Below the pieces are notes generated by a model. The model was not told the origin of the DNA, made no database searches, and saw only the letters and a program-made list of their open reading frames with translations. Below, one piece after another: positions 51,981-60,551 of a stretch of DNA of 61,061 nt (its first letter is position 1; each line of letters opens with the position of its first letter). The DNA comes from Acetobacteraceae bacterium (GTDB taxonomy: Bacteria > Pseudomonadota > Alphaproteobacteria > Acetobacterales > Acetobacteraceae), in NCBI GenBank assembly GCA_027487675.1, contig JAIYDD010000234.1, positions 1-61,061 of the forward strand, in the 5' to 3' direction. The position numbers and the translations under genes were made by a program.

Positions 51981-52967
51981 TCAGCCCGCCATGAGGCCGG
52001 GCAGCACGCCTTCGGTCAACAGCGCGTGCATCTCCTGCACCTGGCCGGGCACGCGGGGCACGTCGGGGTTTGCGGTCATCGCCACGGAGAGCCCGAGCGA
52101 GGGCAGCAGGTAGAGCATCTGCCCGCCATAGCCCCAGGCGAAGACCACGCGGTGGCCTTCCGCCTCCGCGATCCACCAGCCGAGGCCGTACATCTGCCCG
52201 CTCCAGGCAGAGCGCGCCTGCGGCACCCAGGCCTCCCGCGCGAAGTCCGGCGGCACCAGCCCCTGCCCGCCGAGGCGCCAGCACTCGCCGAAGGCCAGCA
52301 GCGCGCGCGGGCTCAGCAGCATCTCGTTGCCGCCGAAATGCAGGCCTTGCGGATCGCGCGGCCAATCGGGAATGCGCAAGCCCAGCGGATCGCCGATCCA
52401 GGCCTGCGCCAGCTGGTGCAGGCTGCGCCCGCTGGCGCGCGCCAGCACCGCGCCCAAGATGTGCGAGGTGCCGGTGGAATAGATCATCCGCCCGCCGGGG
52501 ATGTCCTCCATCGGCCGCGCCAGCGCGAAGCGCAGCCAGTCGGGGCTCGACACCCAGCGGCCGTAGAGCGCGCCGGAGGTGCGTTCCAGCCCCGCCCGCA
52601 TGCCGACCAGCTGGCGGATGGTGATGTCGCGCACGCGCGGATCGGCCTCCGCCGGGATGGCGCGGCCGAGCACCGGGCCGATCGGCTGGTCGAGCCCGTC
52701 CAGCACCCCGCGCGCCACCGCGATGCCCGCCATCGTCGCCAGGATGGTCTTCGACGCCGACTTGATGTTGGCGGGCCGGTCGAGCCCCGGCCCGCGGAAG
52801 GCGCGTTCCAGCAGGGTCGCGCCGTTCCGCGCCACGACCAGCGTGCGCAGGTTGGGCATGCGTGCCGCGATCGCCAGCGCCGGTGCGAAGGGCGCGGCCG
52901 CGGGCTGGGCGAGGGCCGGCAGCGGCAGGGCGATCAGCAGCGCGGCGCGGCGCGTCAGCCTGGGCAT
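51981..52967 (-). CDS. Beta-lactamase-related (class C-like) serine hydrolase
   Basis: A 328-residue exported hydrolase. The signal peptide is M-P-R-L-T-R-R-A-A-L-L-I-A-L-P-L-P-A-L-A. S-A-S-K-T-I near residue 91 is the S-x-x-K nucleophile motif, Y-S-T-G-T-S near 176 the Tyr loop, and W-G-Y-G-G-Q near 289 stands for the K-T-G-like strand. Members are esterases, D-aminopeptidases or DD-peptidases more often than true beta-lactamases. It lies 76 bases downstream of the hydantoinase operon on the same strand. Confidence 0.88.
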   Translation of the reverse strand: MPRLTRRAALLIALPLPALAQPAAAPFAPALAIAARMPNLRTLVVARNGATLLERAFRGPGLDRPANIKSASKTILATMAGIAVARGVLDGLDQPIGPVLGRAIPAEADPRVRDITIRQLVGMRAGLERTSGALYGRWVSSPDWLRFALARPMEDIPGGRMIYSTGTSHILGAVLARASGRSLHQLAQAWIGDPLGLRIPDWPRDPQGLHFGGNEMLLSPRALLAFGECWRLGGQGLVPPDFAREAWVPQARSAWSGQMYGLGWWIAEAEGHRVVFAWGYGGQMLYLLPSLGLSVAMTANPDVPRVPGQVQEMHALLTEGVLPGLMAG

Positions 52968-53043
52968 GGCGCAGAAATACCGCGCCGGCGCCCGGCGTGA
53001 AGGCCGCGCGGCGCGCCCGTCACGCTTCGTCACGCGGCCCTGG

Positions 53044-54708
53044 TCAGTCGTCCTGGCCGTAGAGCGCCTTCGCGGCCTGCGGGCTGACCAGGCCATCGGC
53101 CACGTCGCGCGCGACCAGCGCCGCGTCGCGCGCGCGCGGATCGCCCATGCCGCCCCCGCCGGGCAGCTTCAGCAGGAGGCGGCGCCCCTTCGGAATCACC
53201 TGGAAGCCCTTGGTGCGCAGCGCCGTGCCGTCATCCAGGCCGACCCAGCCCGGCGCACCCTGCCCGCCGCCCTCGCGGCCCTTGGGCGCGTTCGCCACGC
53301 GGTCGAAGACGGCGTTGACGGCGAATTCCGCCTCTCCCTTCGTGCCGATCTCCATCACCTTGCCGAAGCCGCCGCGGCTGCGGCCGGGGCCGGCGCTATC
53401 GGCGCGGATCTCGTTCTTCCAGAAGATCACGGGCGCGACGTTTTCGGTGGCTTCCACCGGCATGGTGCGGACGCCGGAGGGGAAGGCGGTGCCATCCAGC
53501 CCGTCCTGCGTCGGCCGCGCGCCGGTGCCGCCGGAGTTGAAGGTGATGATCTCGAAATCCGGCAGCTCCGCCGCGGCGCCGGAGACCTGCGCGCCGCCGC
53601 GCAGCGGCGGGTTCCACAGCGCCGAGGAGCCCTCGGCGTTCACGCGGTCCGGTACTGCCTGGTGCAGGCAGCCCATCATCAGGTCGGGCAGCAACTGCCC
53701 GACCACGTGGCGGACGCTGACGGGATAGGGGCGCGGGGCGTTGAGGATGCAGCGCTCCGGGATCTCCATGCGGAATGGGGCAAGCGAGGCCCAGTTGTTC
53801 GGAATTTCCGGCGCGACCACGCATTTGATCCCGAAGCAGGAATAGGCGCGGCAATAGGCGGGGGGCACGTTGATGCCGCGCCCAGACAGGCCCGAGGTGC
53901 CGGCGAAATCCACCGTGATCGTGTCAGCGCCGATGGTCATCGCGGCCTTCAGCGTCACCGGCGCCTCATAGCCGTCGGAGCGGATTTCCGCGGCATAGGT
54001 GCCGCGCGGCAGCTTCGCGATCTCCGCGATCGTGGCGGCCAGCGAGCTGTCGAAGATGTAGGCGGCCAGCGGATCGAGGCTGTCCATCCCGAACTCGTCC
54101 ATCATCTCGACCAGCCGCTTCGCGCCGGCGTCGTTGCAGGCGCAGAGAGAATAGACGTCGCCTTCGAGCTCGACCGGCGTGCGGCTGCCGGCGCGGAGGA
54201 AGTCGAAGAAGGTCTCGTTCGCCCGCCCGCGGTCGAAGCATTTTACAATTGGGATGTAGAGGCCTTCCTCGAAGACGCTGCGGCCCTCGGGGCCCATGCC
54301 GAGGCCGCCGACATCGATGACATGCGCGGTGTTGGCGAAGAGACCGATGATCCGCCCGGCGCGGAAGGCCGGCGTGACGACCGTCAGGTCGTGCAGGTGG
54401 CCAGTGCCGAGCCAGGGATCGTTGGTGATGTAGTGGTCGCCCGGCTGCATCGTCTCCGCCGGGAACTTCCGCAGAAAATGCCCGACCGATTCCGCCATGG
54501 AATTGACATGGCCCGGCGTGCCGGTGACGGCCTGCGCGAGCATGCGGCCCTGCAGGTCGAAGATTCCGGCGGACAGGTCGCCGGCTTCGCGCACGGTCGT
54601 GGAGAACGCCGTGCGGATCATGGTCTGCGCCTGTTCCTCGACCACGGCGATCAGGCGGTTCCACTGGATCTGGCGCTGGATCGTCTGCAGCGCGTCGTTC
54701 GCGGCCAT
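53044..54708 (-). CDS. hyuB: Hydantoinase B / oxoprolinase beta family subunit
   Basis: A 554-residue HyuB protein, partner of HyuA in ATP-dependent opening of hydantoin- or oxoproline-like rings. The start N-R-L-I-A-V-V-E-E-Q-A-Q-T-M-I-R-T-A-F-S and T-P-G-H-V-N-S-M near 60, then N-D-P-W-L-G-T-G-H-L-H-D near 85, are family hallmarks. The C-terminal G-G-G-M-G-D-P motif is also present. The ATG overlaps the HyuA stop by 4 bases. Confidence 0.93.
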   Translation of the reverse strand: MAANDALQTIQRQIQWNRLIAVVEEQAQTMIRTAFSTTVREAGDLSAGIFDLQGRMLAQAVTGTPGHVNSMAESVGHFLRKFPAETMQPGDHYITNDPWLGTGHLHDLTVVTPAFRAGRIIGLFANTAHVIDVGGLGMGPEGRSVFEEGLYIPIVKCFDRGRANETFFDFLRAGSRTPVELEGDVYSLCACNDAGAKRLVEMMDEFGMDSLDPLAAYIFDSSLAATIAEIAKLPRGTYAAEIRSDGYEAPVTLKAAMTIGADTITVDFAGTSGLSGRGINVPPAYCRAYSCFGIKCVVAPEIPNNWASLAPFRMEIPERCILNAPRPYPVSVRHVVGQLLPDLMMGCLHQAVPDRVNAEGSSALWNPPLRGGAQVSGAAAELPDFEIITFNSGGTGARPTQDGLDGTAFPSGVRTMPVEATENVAPVIFWKNEIRADSAGPGRSRGGFGKVMEIGTKGEAEFAVNAVFDRVANAPKGREGGGQGAPGWVGLDDGTALRTKGFQVIPKGRRLLLKLPGGGGMGDPRARDAALVARDVADGLVSPQAAKALYGQDD

Positions 54709-56780
54709 CACGCAGCCCCCCGCACCAGTTCCAGATAGCCGAGCCCATCCACCCGGCAGCGCCAGCCCGGCCCGACCAGCGTGGAGGTCTCCGCCTCCGC
54801 CACGATGCACGGCCCGGCCACGGTGCAGCCCGCCGGCATCGCGGCGCGGTCGTAGACCGCCCAGTCCGCGACATCGCCGCTTGCCGTGTCGCGCACGGAT
54901 TGCGTGCGCACCGGCGCCGGCGCGGGCGCATCCGCCACCTCCGCCACCGGCAGCACCTCCTCCACGCGCGTTGCGACGGTGACGGCGAAGGACAGGATCT
55001 CGACGTCGCTGCCCGGCACCGGGCGGTCGTAGAAGCGCGTGTACTCGGCGTCGTACAGCGCTCGGATCGCCGCGATGTCGGCTGCCTCCAGCATCCGCGC
55101 CGGCAGCGGGACCGCGATCTCGTGCCCCTGGCCGACATAGCGCATGAAGGCCAGCCGCGTCTCGCTGACCTCCGCCCCGAAGGCGCCGCGCGCGACGACC
55201 TCCCGCGCCTCCGCCGACATCGCCGACAGCAGCGCGTTCACCGCGCCAAGGTCGAAACTCCCGAAACGCTGGTAGAGCGACTTCACCACCTCATAGCCCA
55301 CCGGCGCGCGCAGGAAGCCGATGGCGCTGCCGACGCCCGCGCCCGACGGCACCAGCAGCCGGTCCACGCCGATCTTCTCCGCCACGCGATACCCATGCAC
55401 CGGCCCGCCGCCGCCGAAGGCGATGATCGCGCGCCCGCCATAGCCCTTGCCGGATTCGATGGCGTGCACGCGCGCCGCGTTCGCCATGTTCTCGTCCACC
55501 ATCTCGACCACGCCGAGCGCCGCCATCTCCGCCGACAGGCCGAGCCGCGTGCCGATCGCCGACGCCATCGCATCGCGCGCCGGCGCCGGCTGCAAGCGCA
55601 GCGCGCCGCCCGCGAACAGCTCGGGCTCGTAGCGGCCGAGCAGCAGGTTCGCATCCGTCACCGCCGGCTGCGTGCCGCCGCGGCCGTAGCAGACCGGGCC
55701 CGGATCGGCGCCCGCGCTTTCCGGCCCCACCTGGATGCGGCCCAGCGCGTCGAGATGCGCGATGGACCCGCCGCCGGCGCCGATCTCCACCATCTCGATC
55801 ACCGGGATGCGCAGCGGCAGCCCCGAGCCCTTCTTGAAGCGCCCGACGCGCGCCACTTCGAAGGTGCGCGCGGCCTGCGGCGCGTAGTCGTCGATCAGGC
55901 AGATTTTTGCGGTGGTGCCGCCCATGTCGAAGGACAGCACGCTGTCCCAGCCTTTCTGGCGCGCGACATGCGCGGCGAAGATCGCACCACCCGCGGGGCC
56001 GCTTTCCACTAGGCGGATCGGGAAGCGCGCCGCCGTCTCCAGCGTGCAGAGCCCGCCGCCCGACAGCATCAGGAACAGCGGGCAGTCGAAGCCGCCTTCC
56101 GCCAGCCCCGCTTCCAGCCGACGCAGGTAGCTGGCCATCAGCGGCTGCACATAGGCGTTGGCCGCGGTGGTGGAGAAGCGTTCCCATTCCCGCATCTCCG
56201 GCGAGACCTCGCTGGACAGCGACACGGGAAGCTCCGGCCACATCCCGCGCACGATCTCCGCGGCGCGGCGCTCATGCGCGGCGTTGACGAAGGCATGCAG
56301 GAAGCCGATCGCCAGGCTCTCAATGCCTTCCGCGCGCATCACCGCGACCTGCGCGCGCACCGCGTCCTCGTCGAGGGCCAGCAGCACCCGGCCTTTATTG
56401 TCCAGCCGCTCCGGCACCGTCAGGCGCCAGCGCCGCGGCACCAGCGGCTGCGGCAGAGAGATGTTCAGGTCGTACTGGTCGTAGCGGGACTCGTTCCCCA
56501 GCGCGAGGACGTCCCGAAAACCCTCGGTGGTCAGCAGCGCGGTCTTCGCGCCCTTGCGCTCGATCACCGCGTTGGTCGCCAGCGTGGTGCCGTGGATCAC
56601 CAGCGCGATGTCGGCGGGCGCCAGGCCGGCGCGGCCGAGCACCACGCCGATGCCCTCCAGCACGCCCTTCTCCGGCGCGTGCGGCGTGGTCAGCACCTTG
56701 GCCGTCCAGCGCTCGCCGTCGCGCTCGACAGCCAAGTCGGTGAAGGTGCCGCCGATATCGACGGCAAGGCGCGCGTTCAC
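54708..56780 (-). CDS. hyuA: Hydantoinase A / oxoprolinase alpha family subunit
   Basis: A 690-residue ASKHA-type ATPase subunit. A-V-D-I-G-G-T-F-T-D-L-A near residue 5 binds phosphate, H-G-T-T-L-A-T-N-A-V-I-E-R-K-G near 64 is characteristic, and D-M-G-G-T-T-A-K-I near 287 is the second phosphate loop. It works with HyuB on 5-membered cyclic amides. The GTG at 56780 overlaps the stop of the M20 gene. The three-gene chain M20-HyuA-HyuB is fully coupled. Confidence 0.94.
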   Translation of the reverse strand: MNARLAVDIGGTFTDLAVERDGERWTAKVLTTPHAPEKGVLEGIGVVLGRAGLAPADIALVIHGTTLATNAVIERKGAKTALLTTEGFRDVLALGNESRYDQYDLNISLPQPLVPRRWRLTVPERLDNKGRVLLALDEDAVRAQVAVMRAEGIESLAIGFLHAFVNAAHERRAAEIVRGMWPELPVSLSSEVSPEMREWERFSTTAANAYVQPLMASYLRRLEAGLAEGGFDCPLFLMLSGGGLCTLETAARFPIRLVESGPAGGAIFAAHVARQKGWDSVLSFDMGGTTAKICLIDDYAPQAARTFEVARVGRFKKGSGLPLRIPVIEMVEIGAGGGSIAHLDALGRIQVGPESAGADPGPVCYGRGGTQPAVTDANLLLGRYEPELFAGGALRLQPAPARDAMASAIGTRLGLSAEMAALGVVEMVDENMANAARVHAIESGKGYGGRAIIAFGGGGPVHGYRVAEKIGVDRLLVPSGAGVGSAIGFLRAPVGYEVVKSLYQRFGSFDLGAVNALLSAMSAEAREVVARGAFGAEVSETRLAFMRYVGQGHEIAVPLPARMLEAADIAAIRALYDAEYTRFYDRPVPGSDVEILSFAVTVATRVEEVLPVAEVADAPAPAPVRTQSVRDTASGDVADWAVYDRAAMPAGCTVAGPCIVAEAETSTLVGPGWRCRVDGLGYLELVRGAA

Positions 56781-58042
56781 TGCGCCGCCTCCGCCGCCCA
56801 GGCCTGCACCACCGCGCAGGCGGCGCGAAAATCCTCCATCCGCATGTCTTCCTTCGGATTGTGGCTGCCGTTCTGGTTGCGGACGAAGACCATCCCCGCC
56901 GGGATGCCCGCCATCACGAAGGCTGCCGCGTCATGGCCGCCGCCGCTCGCCATCGCGCGGTGCGACACGCCGAGCCGCGTCGCGGCCCGGGCCAGCCCGG
57001 CCTGGACCGCACCGTCCATCGGCGCGGCCCGGCTGCCCGTCTCGGGCCCCAGCTCGAAGCGCACGCCGCGGCGCGCCTCGATCTCCGGCACCAGGTCGTA
57101 GACCGTCTCCATCACCGCATCGACGCTGTGTTGGTTCACGCTGCGCACGTCGAGCTGGAAGCGCGCCTCGCCGGCGATCTTGGTGAAGCCCGCTTCCGGC
57201 GTGGTCGCCAGCACGCAGAAGGTGCAGACCAGAGCATGGCCCTGCGCGTCCAGCGCTGCCCAGCGCTCGTCCACACGATGCGCCAACTCCGCCAGCGCGA
57301 TCGCCGCGTCGCGGCGGTATTTGCGGGGCGTCGCGCCGGAATGGTTGAACTCGCCGAGCACGCGCGCGCCGCGCAGGCGCCGGCTGCCGGGGATGCCGGT
57401 GACGATGCCGATCGCGATGCCCTCGGCATCCAGCACCGGCCCCTGCTCGATGTGCAGTTCCAGGAAGGCCGCGGTGTCGTCGGCTGAAAAGGTGCGCCCG
57501 CCGGCCGCGACGAAGCCGGGATCAAAACCTTCCTCGTGCATGTGGTCCGCCAGCGTCCGGCCGGTATCCTGCCGCTTGACCTGCAGCTCCTCCGGCTTCA
57601 GCAGGCCGAGCGCCGCGCGGCTGCCCGGGTAGCTGACGGGAAACCACGACCCCGCCTCCTCCGCCCGAAGCGCGACGACGGTCACGTCGCGCCCCGGCAC
57701 GAAGCCGGCGCGCTTCATCCCCGCCACCGCGGCCAGCCCCGCCAGCACGCCCGCCGCGCCGTCGTAGTTGCCGCCCTGCGCCACGCTGTCGAGATGGCTG
57801 CCGAGCACCACGCGCTTCGCCGCGCGGTTCGCACCGGGCAACGTCAGCAGCAGGTTCCCCACCGGGTCGGCGGCGCAGTCGAGGCCCAGCGCCTCCCCCG
57901 CCTCGCGCAGGATCGCGTGGGCCTTGCGTTCGCCCACGCCGTAGCTTTCGCGCGTGATGCCGATGCCGTCATGCGTCGCCTCGCGCAGCGACGCGAACAG
58001 CCGCTCCGCGAGGTCCGTGTCGGGCGTCAGGTTCGGCAGCAT
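56777..58042 (-). CDS. M20-family N-carbamoyl-L-amino-acid hydrolase / amidase
   Basis: A 421-residue zinc hydrolase of the hydantoinase/carbamoylase group. G-S-H-L-D-S-V-A-Q-G-G near residue 82, R-A-E-E-A-G-S-W-F near 127, L-H-I-E-Q-G-P near 196 and G-G-G-H-D-A-A near 378 provide the metal ligands and dimer-groove residues. It would hydrolyse the N-carbamoyl acid released by HyuAB, making an amino acid. The ATG at 58042 begins M-L-P-N-L-T. Confidence 0.92.
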   Translation of the reverse strand: MLPNLTPDTDLAERLFASLREATHDGIGITRESYGVGERKAHAILREAGEALGLDCAADPVGNLLLTLPGANRAAKRVVLGSHLDSVAQGGNYDGAAGVLAGLAAVAGMKRAGFVPGRDVTVVALRAEEAGSWFPVSYPGSRAALGLLKPEELQVKRQDTGRTLADHMHEEGFDPGFVAAGGRTFSADDTAAFLELHIEQGPVLDAEGIAIGIVTGIPGSRRLRGARVLGEFNHSGATPRKYRRDAAIALAELAHRVDERWAALDAQGHALVCTFCVLATTPEAGFTKIAGEARFQLDVRSVNQHSVDAVMETVYDLVPEIEARRGVRFELGPETGSRAAPMDGAVQAGLARAATRLGVSHRAMASGGGHDAAAFVMAGIPAGMVFVRNQNGSHNPKEDMRMEDFRAACAVVQAWAAEAAQ

Positions 58043-58076
58043 GGCATATGCTCCCTGTCGCAGGCGCGGCGTGCGG

Positions 58077-58865
58077 TCAGATCGCCCGGATCACCCCGCC
58101 ATCCACCCGGATGACGCTGCCGGTGACGTAGGACCCGTGCTCGGAGGCCAGGAAGGCGACCATCGGGCCGAATTCCTTCGGGTTGCCGATGCGCCCCGCG
58201 GGGATGGTCTTGGCGCGTTCCGCCATCACCTGCTCGACCGCGATGCCGCGCTTGGCCGCGATGCTGCCCTGCGTCTCCTTCTGCCGGTCGGTCAGGATGG
58301 CGCCGGGGGCGACGATGTTGCAGGTGACGTTGTCCGCCGCGACCTCGCCGGCCAGGCTCTTGTTCCAGCCGACCATGGCCGCGCGCAGCGTGTTGCTGAT
58401 CGCCAGGTTCGGGATGGGCTGCTCCATCCCGGTCGAGCCGATGGTCAGGATGCGTCCCCATTGCCGCTGCCGCATGCCCGGCAGCAGGCGCATCGCGATG
58501 CGGATCGGGTGCAGCACCATGCGCGGGAACCACTCGGCCAGCTGCGCTTCCGTGATCTCCAGCGCGGTGCCGGGCGGCGGGCCGCCATGGTTCAGCACCA
58601 GGATGTCGACGCCACCGAGCAGCCGCTCCGCCTCGTCCGCCAGGCGGTCCATGTCGGCGGCGTGCGCGACATCCGCCGGCACGCCATGCGCGGCCGGCGC
58701 GCCCAGCGTGCGCAGCTCGGCAGCCACCTGGTCCAGGCTCGGCTGGTCGCGCCCGCTGACCACCAGCGAGACCCCGGCCTCCGCCAGGCAATCGGCGGCG
58801 GACCGGCCGAGACCCTTGGACGCGCCCATCACCAGCGCGCGCTTGCCGCGAAGACCGAGATCCAT
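58077..58865 (-). CDS. Short-chain dehydrogenase/reductase with atypical active site
   Basis: A 262-residue SDR. G-A-S-K-G-L-G near residue 14 binds NAD(P), L-N-H-G-G is in place of the usual N-N-A-G, and S144 lies in T-I-G-S-T-G. Where the Tyr-x-x-x-Lys pair should be (156-161), the sequence reads I-S-N-T-L-R, so the catalytic Tyr and Lys are missing. The last 15 residues (V-T-G-S-V-I-R-V-D-G-G) are normal. Related atypical SDRs exist. Their chemistry is unclear. It is upstream of the M20 gene on the same strand. Confidence 0.9.
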   Translation of the reverse strand: MDLGLRGKRALVMGASKGLGRSAADCLAEAGVSLVVSGRDQPSLDQVAAELRTLGAPAAHGVPADVAHAADMDRLADEAERLLGGVDILVLNHGGPPPGTALEITEAQLAEWFPRMVLHPIRIAMRLLPGMRQRQWGRILTIGSTGMEQPIPNLAISNTLRAAMVGWNKSLAGEVAADNVTCNIVAPGAILTDRQKETQGSIAAKRGIAVEQVMAERAKTIPAGRIGNPKEFGPMVAFLASEHGSYVTGSVIRVDGGVIRAI

Positions 58866-58977
58866 GACGAGGCTGTTCCCTGGCGGATGCTGCGGCCGAA
58901 CCTGACGCCCCGCGCCCCCGCTGGCAAGACAGCGCCCCTCTGCTAACAGCTTCGCCAGACCCAGGGAGCACCGCCCG

Positions 58978-59955
58978 ATGCCGAGGCCCGTCCTGCTGCT
59001 GACCCGCCAGCTGCCCCCCGCGATCGAGGCCCGCTCCGCGCGCGACTACGACGCCAGGCTGAACGGCAGCGACGCGCCCTGGTTCAAGGACGGCGCGGAG
59101 ATCGCGCGCCGCGCGGGCGAAGCGCAGGCAGAGGGCATCCTGTGCGCCGCCGGCGATCCGATGAACGCCGCCACCTTCGCGGCCCTGCCCGCCAGCGTGA
59201 AGGTGGTCGCGACCTTCTCCGTCGGCACCGACCACATCGACCTCGGCGCCGCGAAGGCGCGCGGCATCCTGGTGACCAACACGCCGGACGTGCTGTCCTT
59301 CGCCACCGCCGAGATCGCCTTCGCCCTGATGCTGATGGCCGCCCGCCGCGCCGGCGAAGGCGAACGCATGGTGCGCGCCGGCACCTGGACCGGCTGGGCG
59401 CCGACGCAGCTGATGGGCGTGACGCTGGAAGGCAAGAAGCTCGGCATCGCCGGCTTCGGCCGGATCGGGCGGGAACTGGCCGCGATGGCGCGCGCCTTCC
59501 GCATGGAGATCCACTACCACAACCGCAACCGCGTCGCGCCCGAGCTCGAACAGGGCGCGATCTTCCACGCCGGCGAGGACAGCTTCCTGGCCGCGATCGA
59601 CGTGATGTCGATGCACATGCCGGGCGGCGAGGCGACGCGGAAGTGGCTGAACGCGGACCGCCTGGCCAAGCTGAAGTCCGGCAGCATCGTCGTGAACACC
59701 GGCCGCGGCGGGTCGGTGGACGACGCCGCGCTGGTCGAGGCGCTGCGATCGGGCCACATCCGCGCCGCCGGCCTCGACGTCTATGACGGGGAGCCGAAGC
59801 TCCACCCCGGCTACCTGGGCCTCGAAAATATCGCGCTGCTGCCGCATCTCGGCAGCGCGACGGAGGAGACGCGCGACGCCATGGGCAACCGCGCGCTCGA
59901 CAACCTGGACGCCCTGCTGCTGCGCGGCGAGGCGCCGCCGCACCGCGTGGCGTGA
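58978..59955 (+). CDS. D-2-hydroxyacid dehydrogenase (glyoxylate/hydroxypyruvate reductase type)
   Basis: A 325-residue NAD(P)-dependent enzyme. G-T-D-H-I-D near residue 83 and G-F-G-R-I-G-R-E near 160 form the substrate and nucleotide sites. Catalytic Arg is in N-T-G-R-G-G near 241, Glu in D-G-E-P-K near 269, and His in L-L-P-H-L-G near 289. Divergent from the SDR gene with a 112-base gap. It may reduce glyoxylate or a related 2-oxo acid produced by the neighbouring catabolic genes. Confidence 0.92.
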   Translation: MPRPVLLLTRQLPPAIEARSARDYDARLNGSDAPWFKDGAEIARRAGEAQAEGILCAAGDPMNAATFAALPASVKVVATFSVGTDHIDLGAAKARGILVTNTPDVLSFATAEIAFALMLMAARRAGEGERMVRAGTWTGWAPTQLMGVTLEGKKLGIAGFGRIGRELAAMARAFRMEIHYHNRNRVAPELEQGAIFHAGEDSFLAAIDVMSMHMPGGEATRKWLNADRLAKLKSGSIVVNTGRGGSVDDAALVEALRSGHIRAAGLDVYDGEPKLHPGYLGLENIALLPHLGSATEETRDAMGNRALDNLDALLLRGEAPPHRVA

Positions 59956-59968
59956 CGGCGCGCGGCGG

Positions 59969-60463
59969 CTACCCGGCGGCCTTCTGGCTGTCTGCCAGGC
60001 CCTTGCCCATCAGCAGGCCGAGTTCGCCCGGGCGGTCGCTGTAGTCGCGCATGGTGCGGTAGGGCACGTCGGTGACCTCGGCGATCACGTTGAGCTTGCC
60101 GGCGACATCCAGCGCGCTGAACTTCCCTGCCCTCGGCCGCTTCTCGTACAGCGCGGCCACCGCCTGCACCGTCCGCGCCGGGACCAGGCCGAGCACCCGC
60201 ACATGCTCCGGCGTGATGTCGGCCGCGATCAGCGTGCGCGGCGGCGGCAGGTGGCCGGCCATCCTGCCGGAAGGTCCGGGCCCCGCAGGCGCCGCGGCGG
60301 CCGCGGCCACCGAGGCGGGGGGCGTCGCCGTCAGATCGGCGGCGCGCAGGTCGAGCTCCGCACCGTTCTCCTGCTCGATGTAGACCCGGTCGCCATCGAC
60401 CTCCAGCACCTTGCCGCTGCGCTTGCCGTCGCGCTGCCAGACCCGCTGCCCGACACGAAACAT
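59969..60463 (-). CDS. Protein of unknown function with SH3/Tudor-like N-terminus
   Basis: A 164-residue protein. Residues 1-45 (F-R-V-G-Q-R-V-W-Q-R-D-G-K, then G-K-V-L-E-V-D-G-D-R-V-Y-I) form a small beta-barrel-like motif. An Ala/Pro linker follows, and then a 95-residue mixed region with A-L-D-V-A-G-K-L-N-V-I. No family was identified. The ATG at 60463 opens on the conserved-looking barrel and has a G-rich ribosome site. Confidence 0.65.
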   Translation of the reverse strand: MFRVGQRVWQRDGKRSGKVLEVDGDRVYIEQENGAELDLRAADLTATPPASVAAAAAAPAGPGPSGRMAGHLPPPRTLIAADITPEHVRVLGLVPARTVQAVAALYEKRPRAGKFSALDVAGKLNVIAEVTDVPYRTMRDYSDRPGELGLLMGKGLADSQKAAG

Positions 60464-60551
60464 GGCCTGCTCCTCCCGGGCGCGCGCCGCCCCGTTGCGC
60501 CGGCGGTGTATCGCACGAAGGCGCCGCCCAGCGAAGCGCGGCGGGCGGGGA

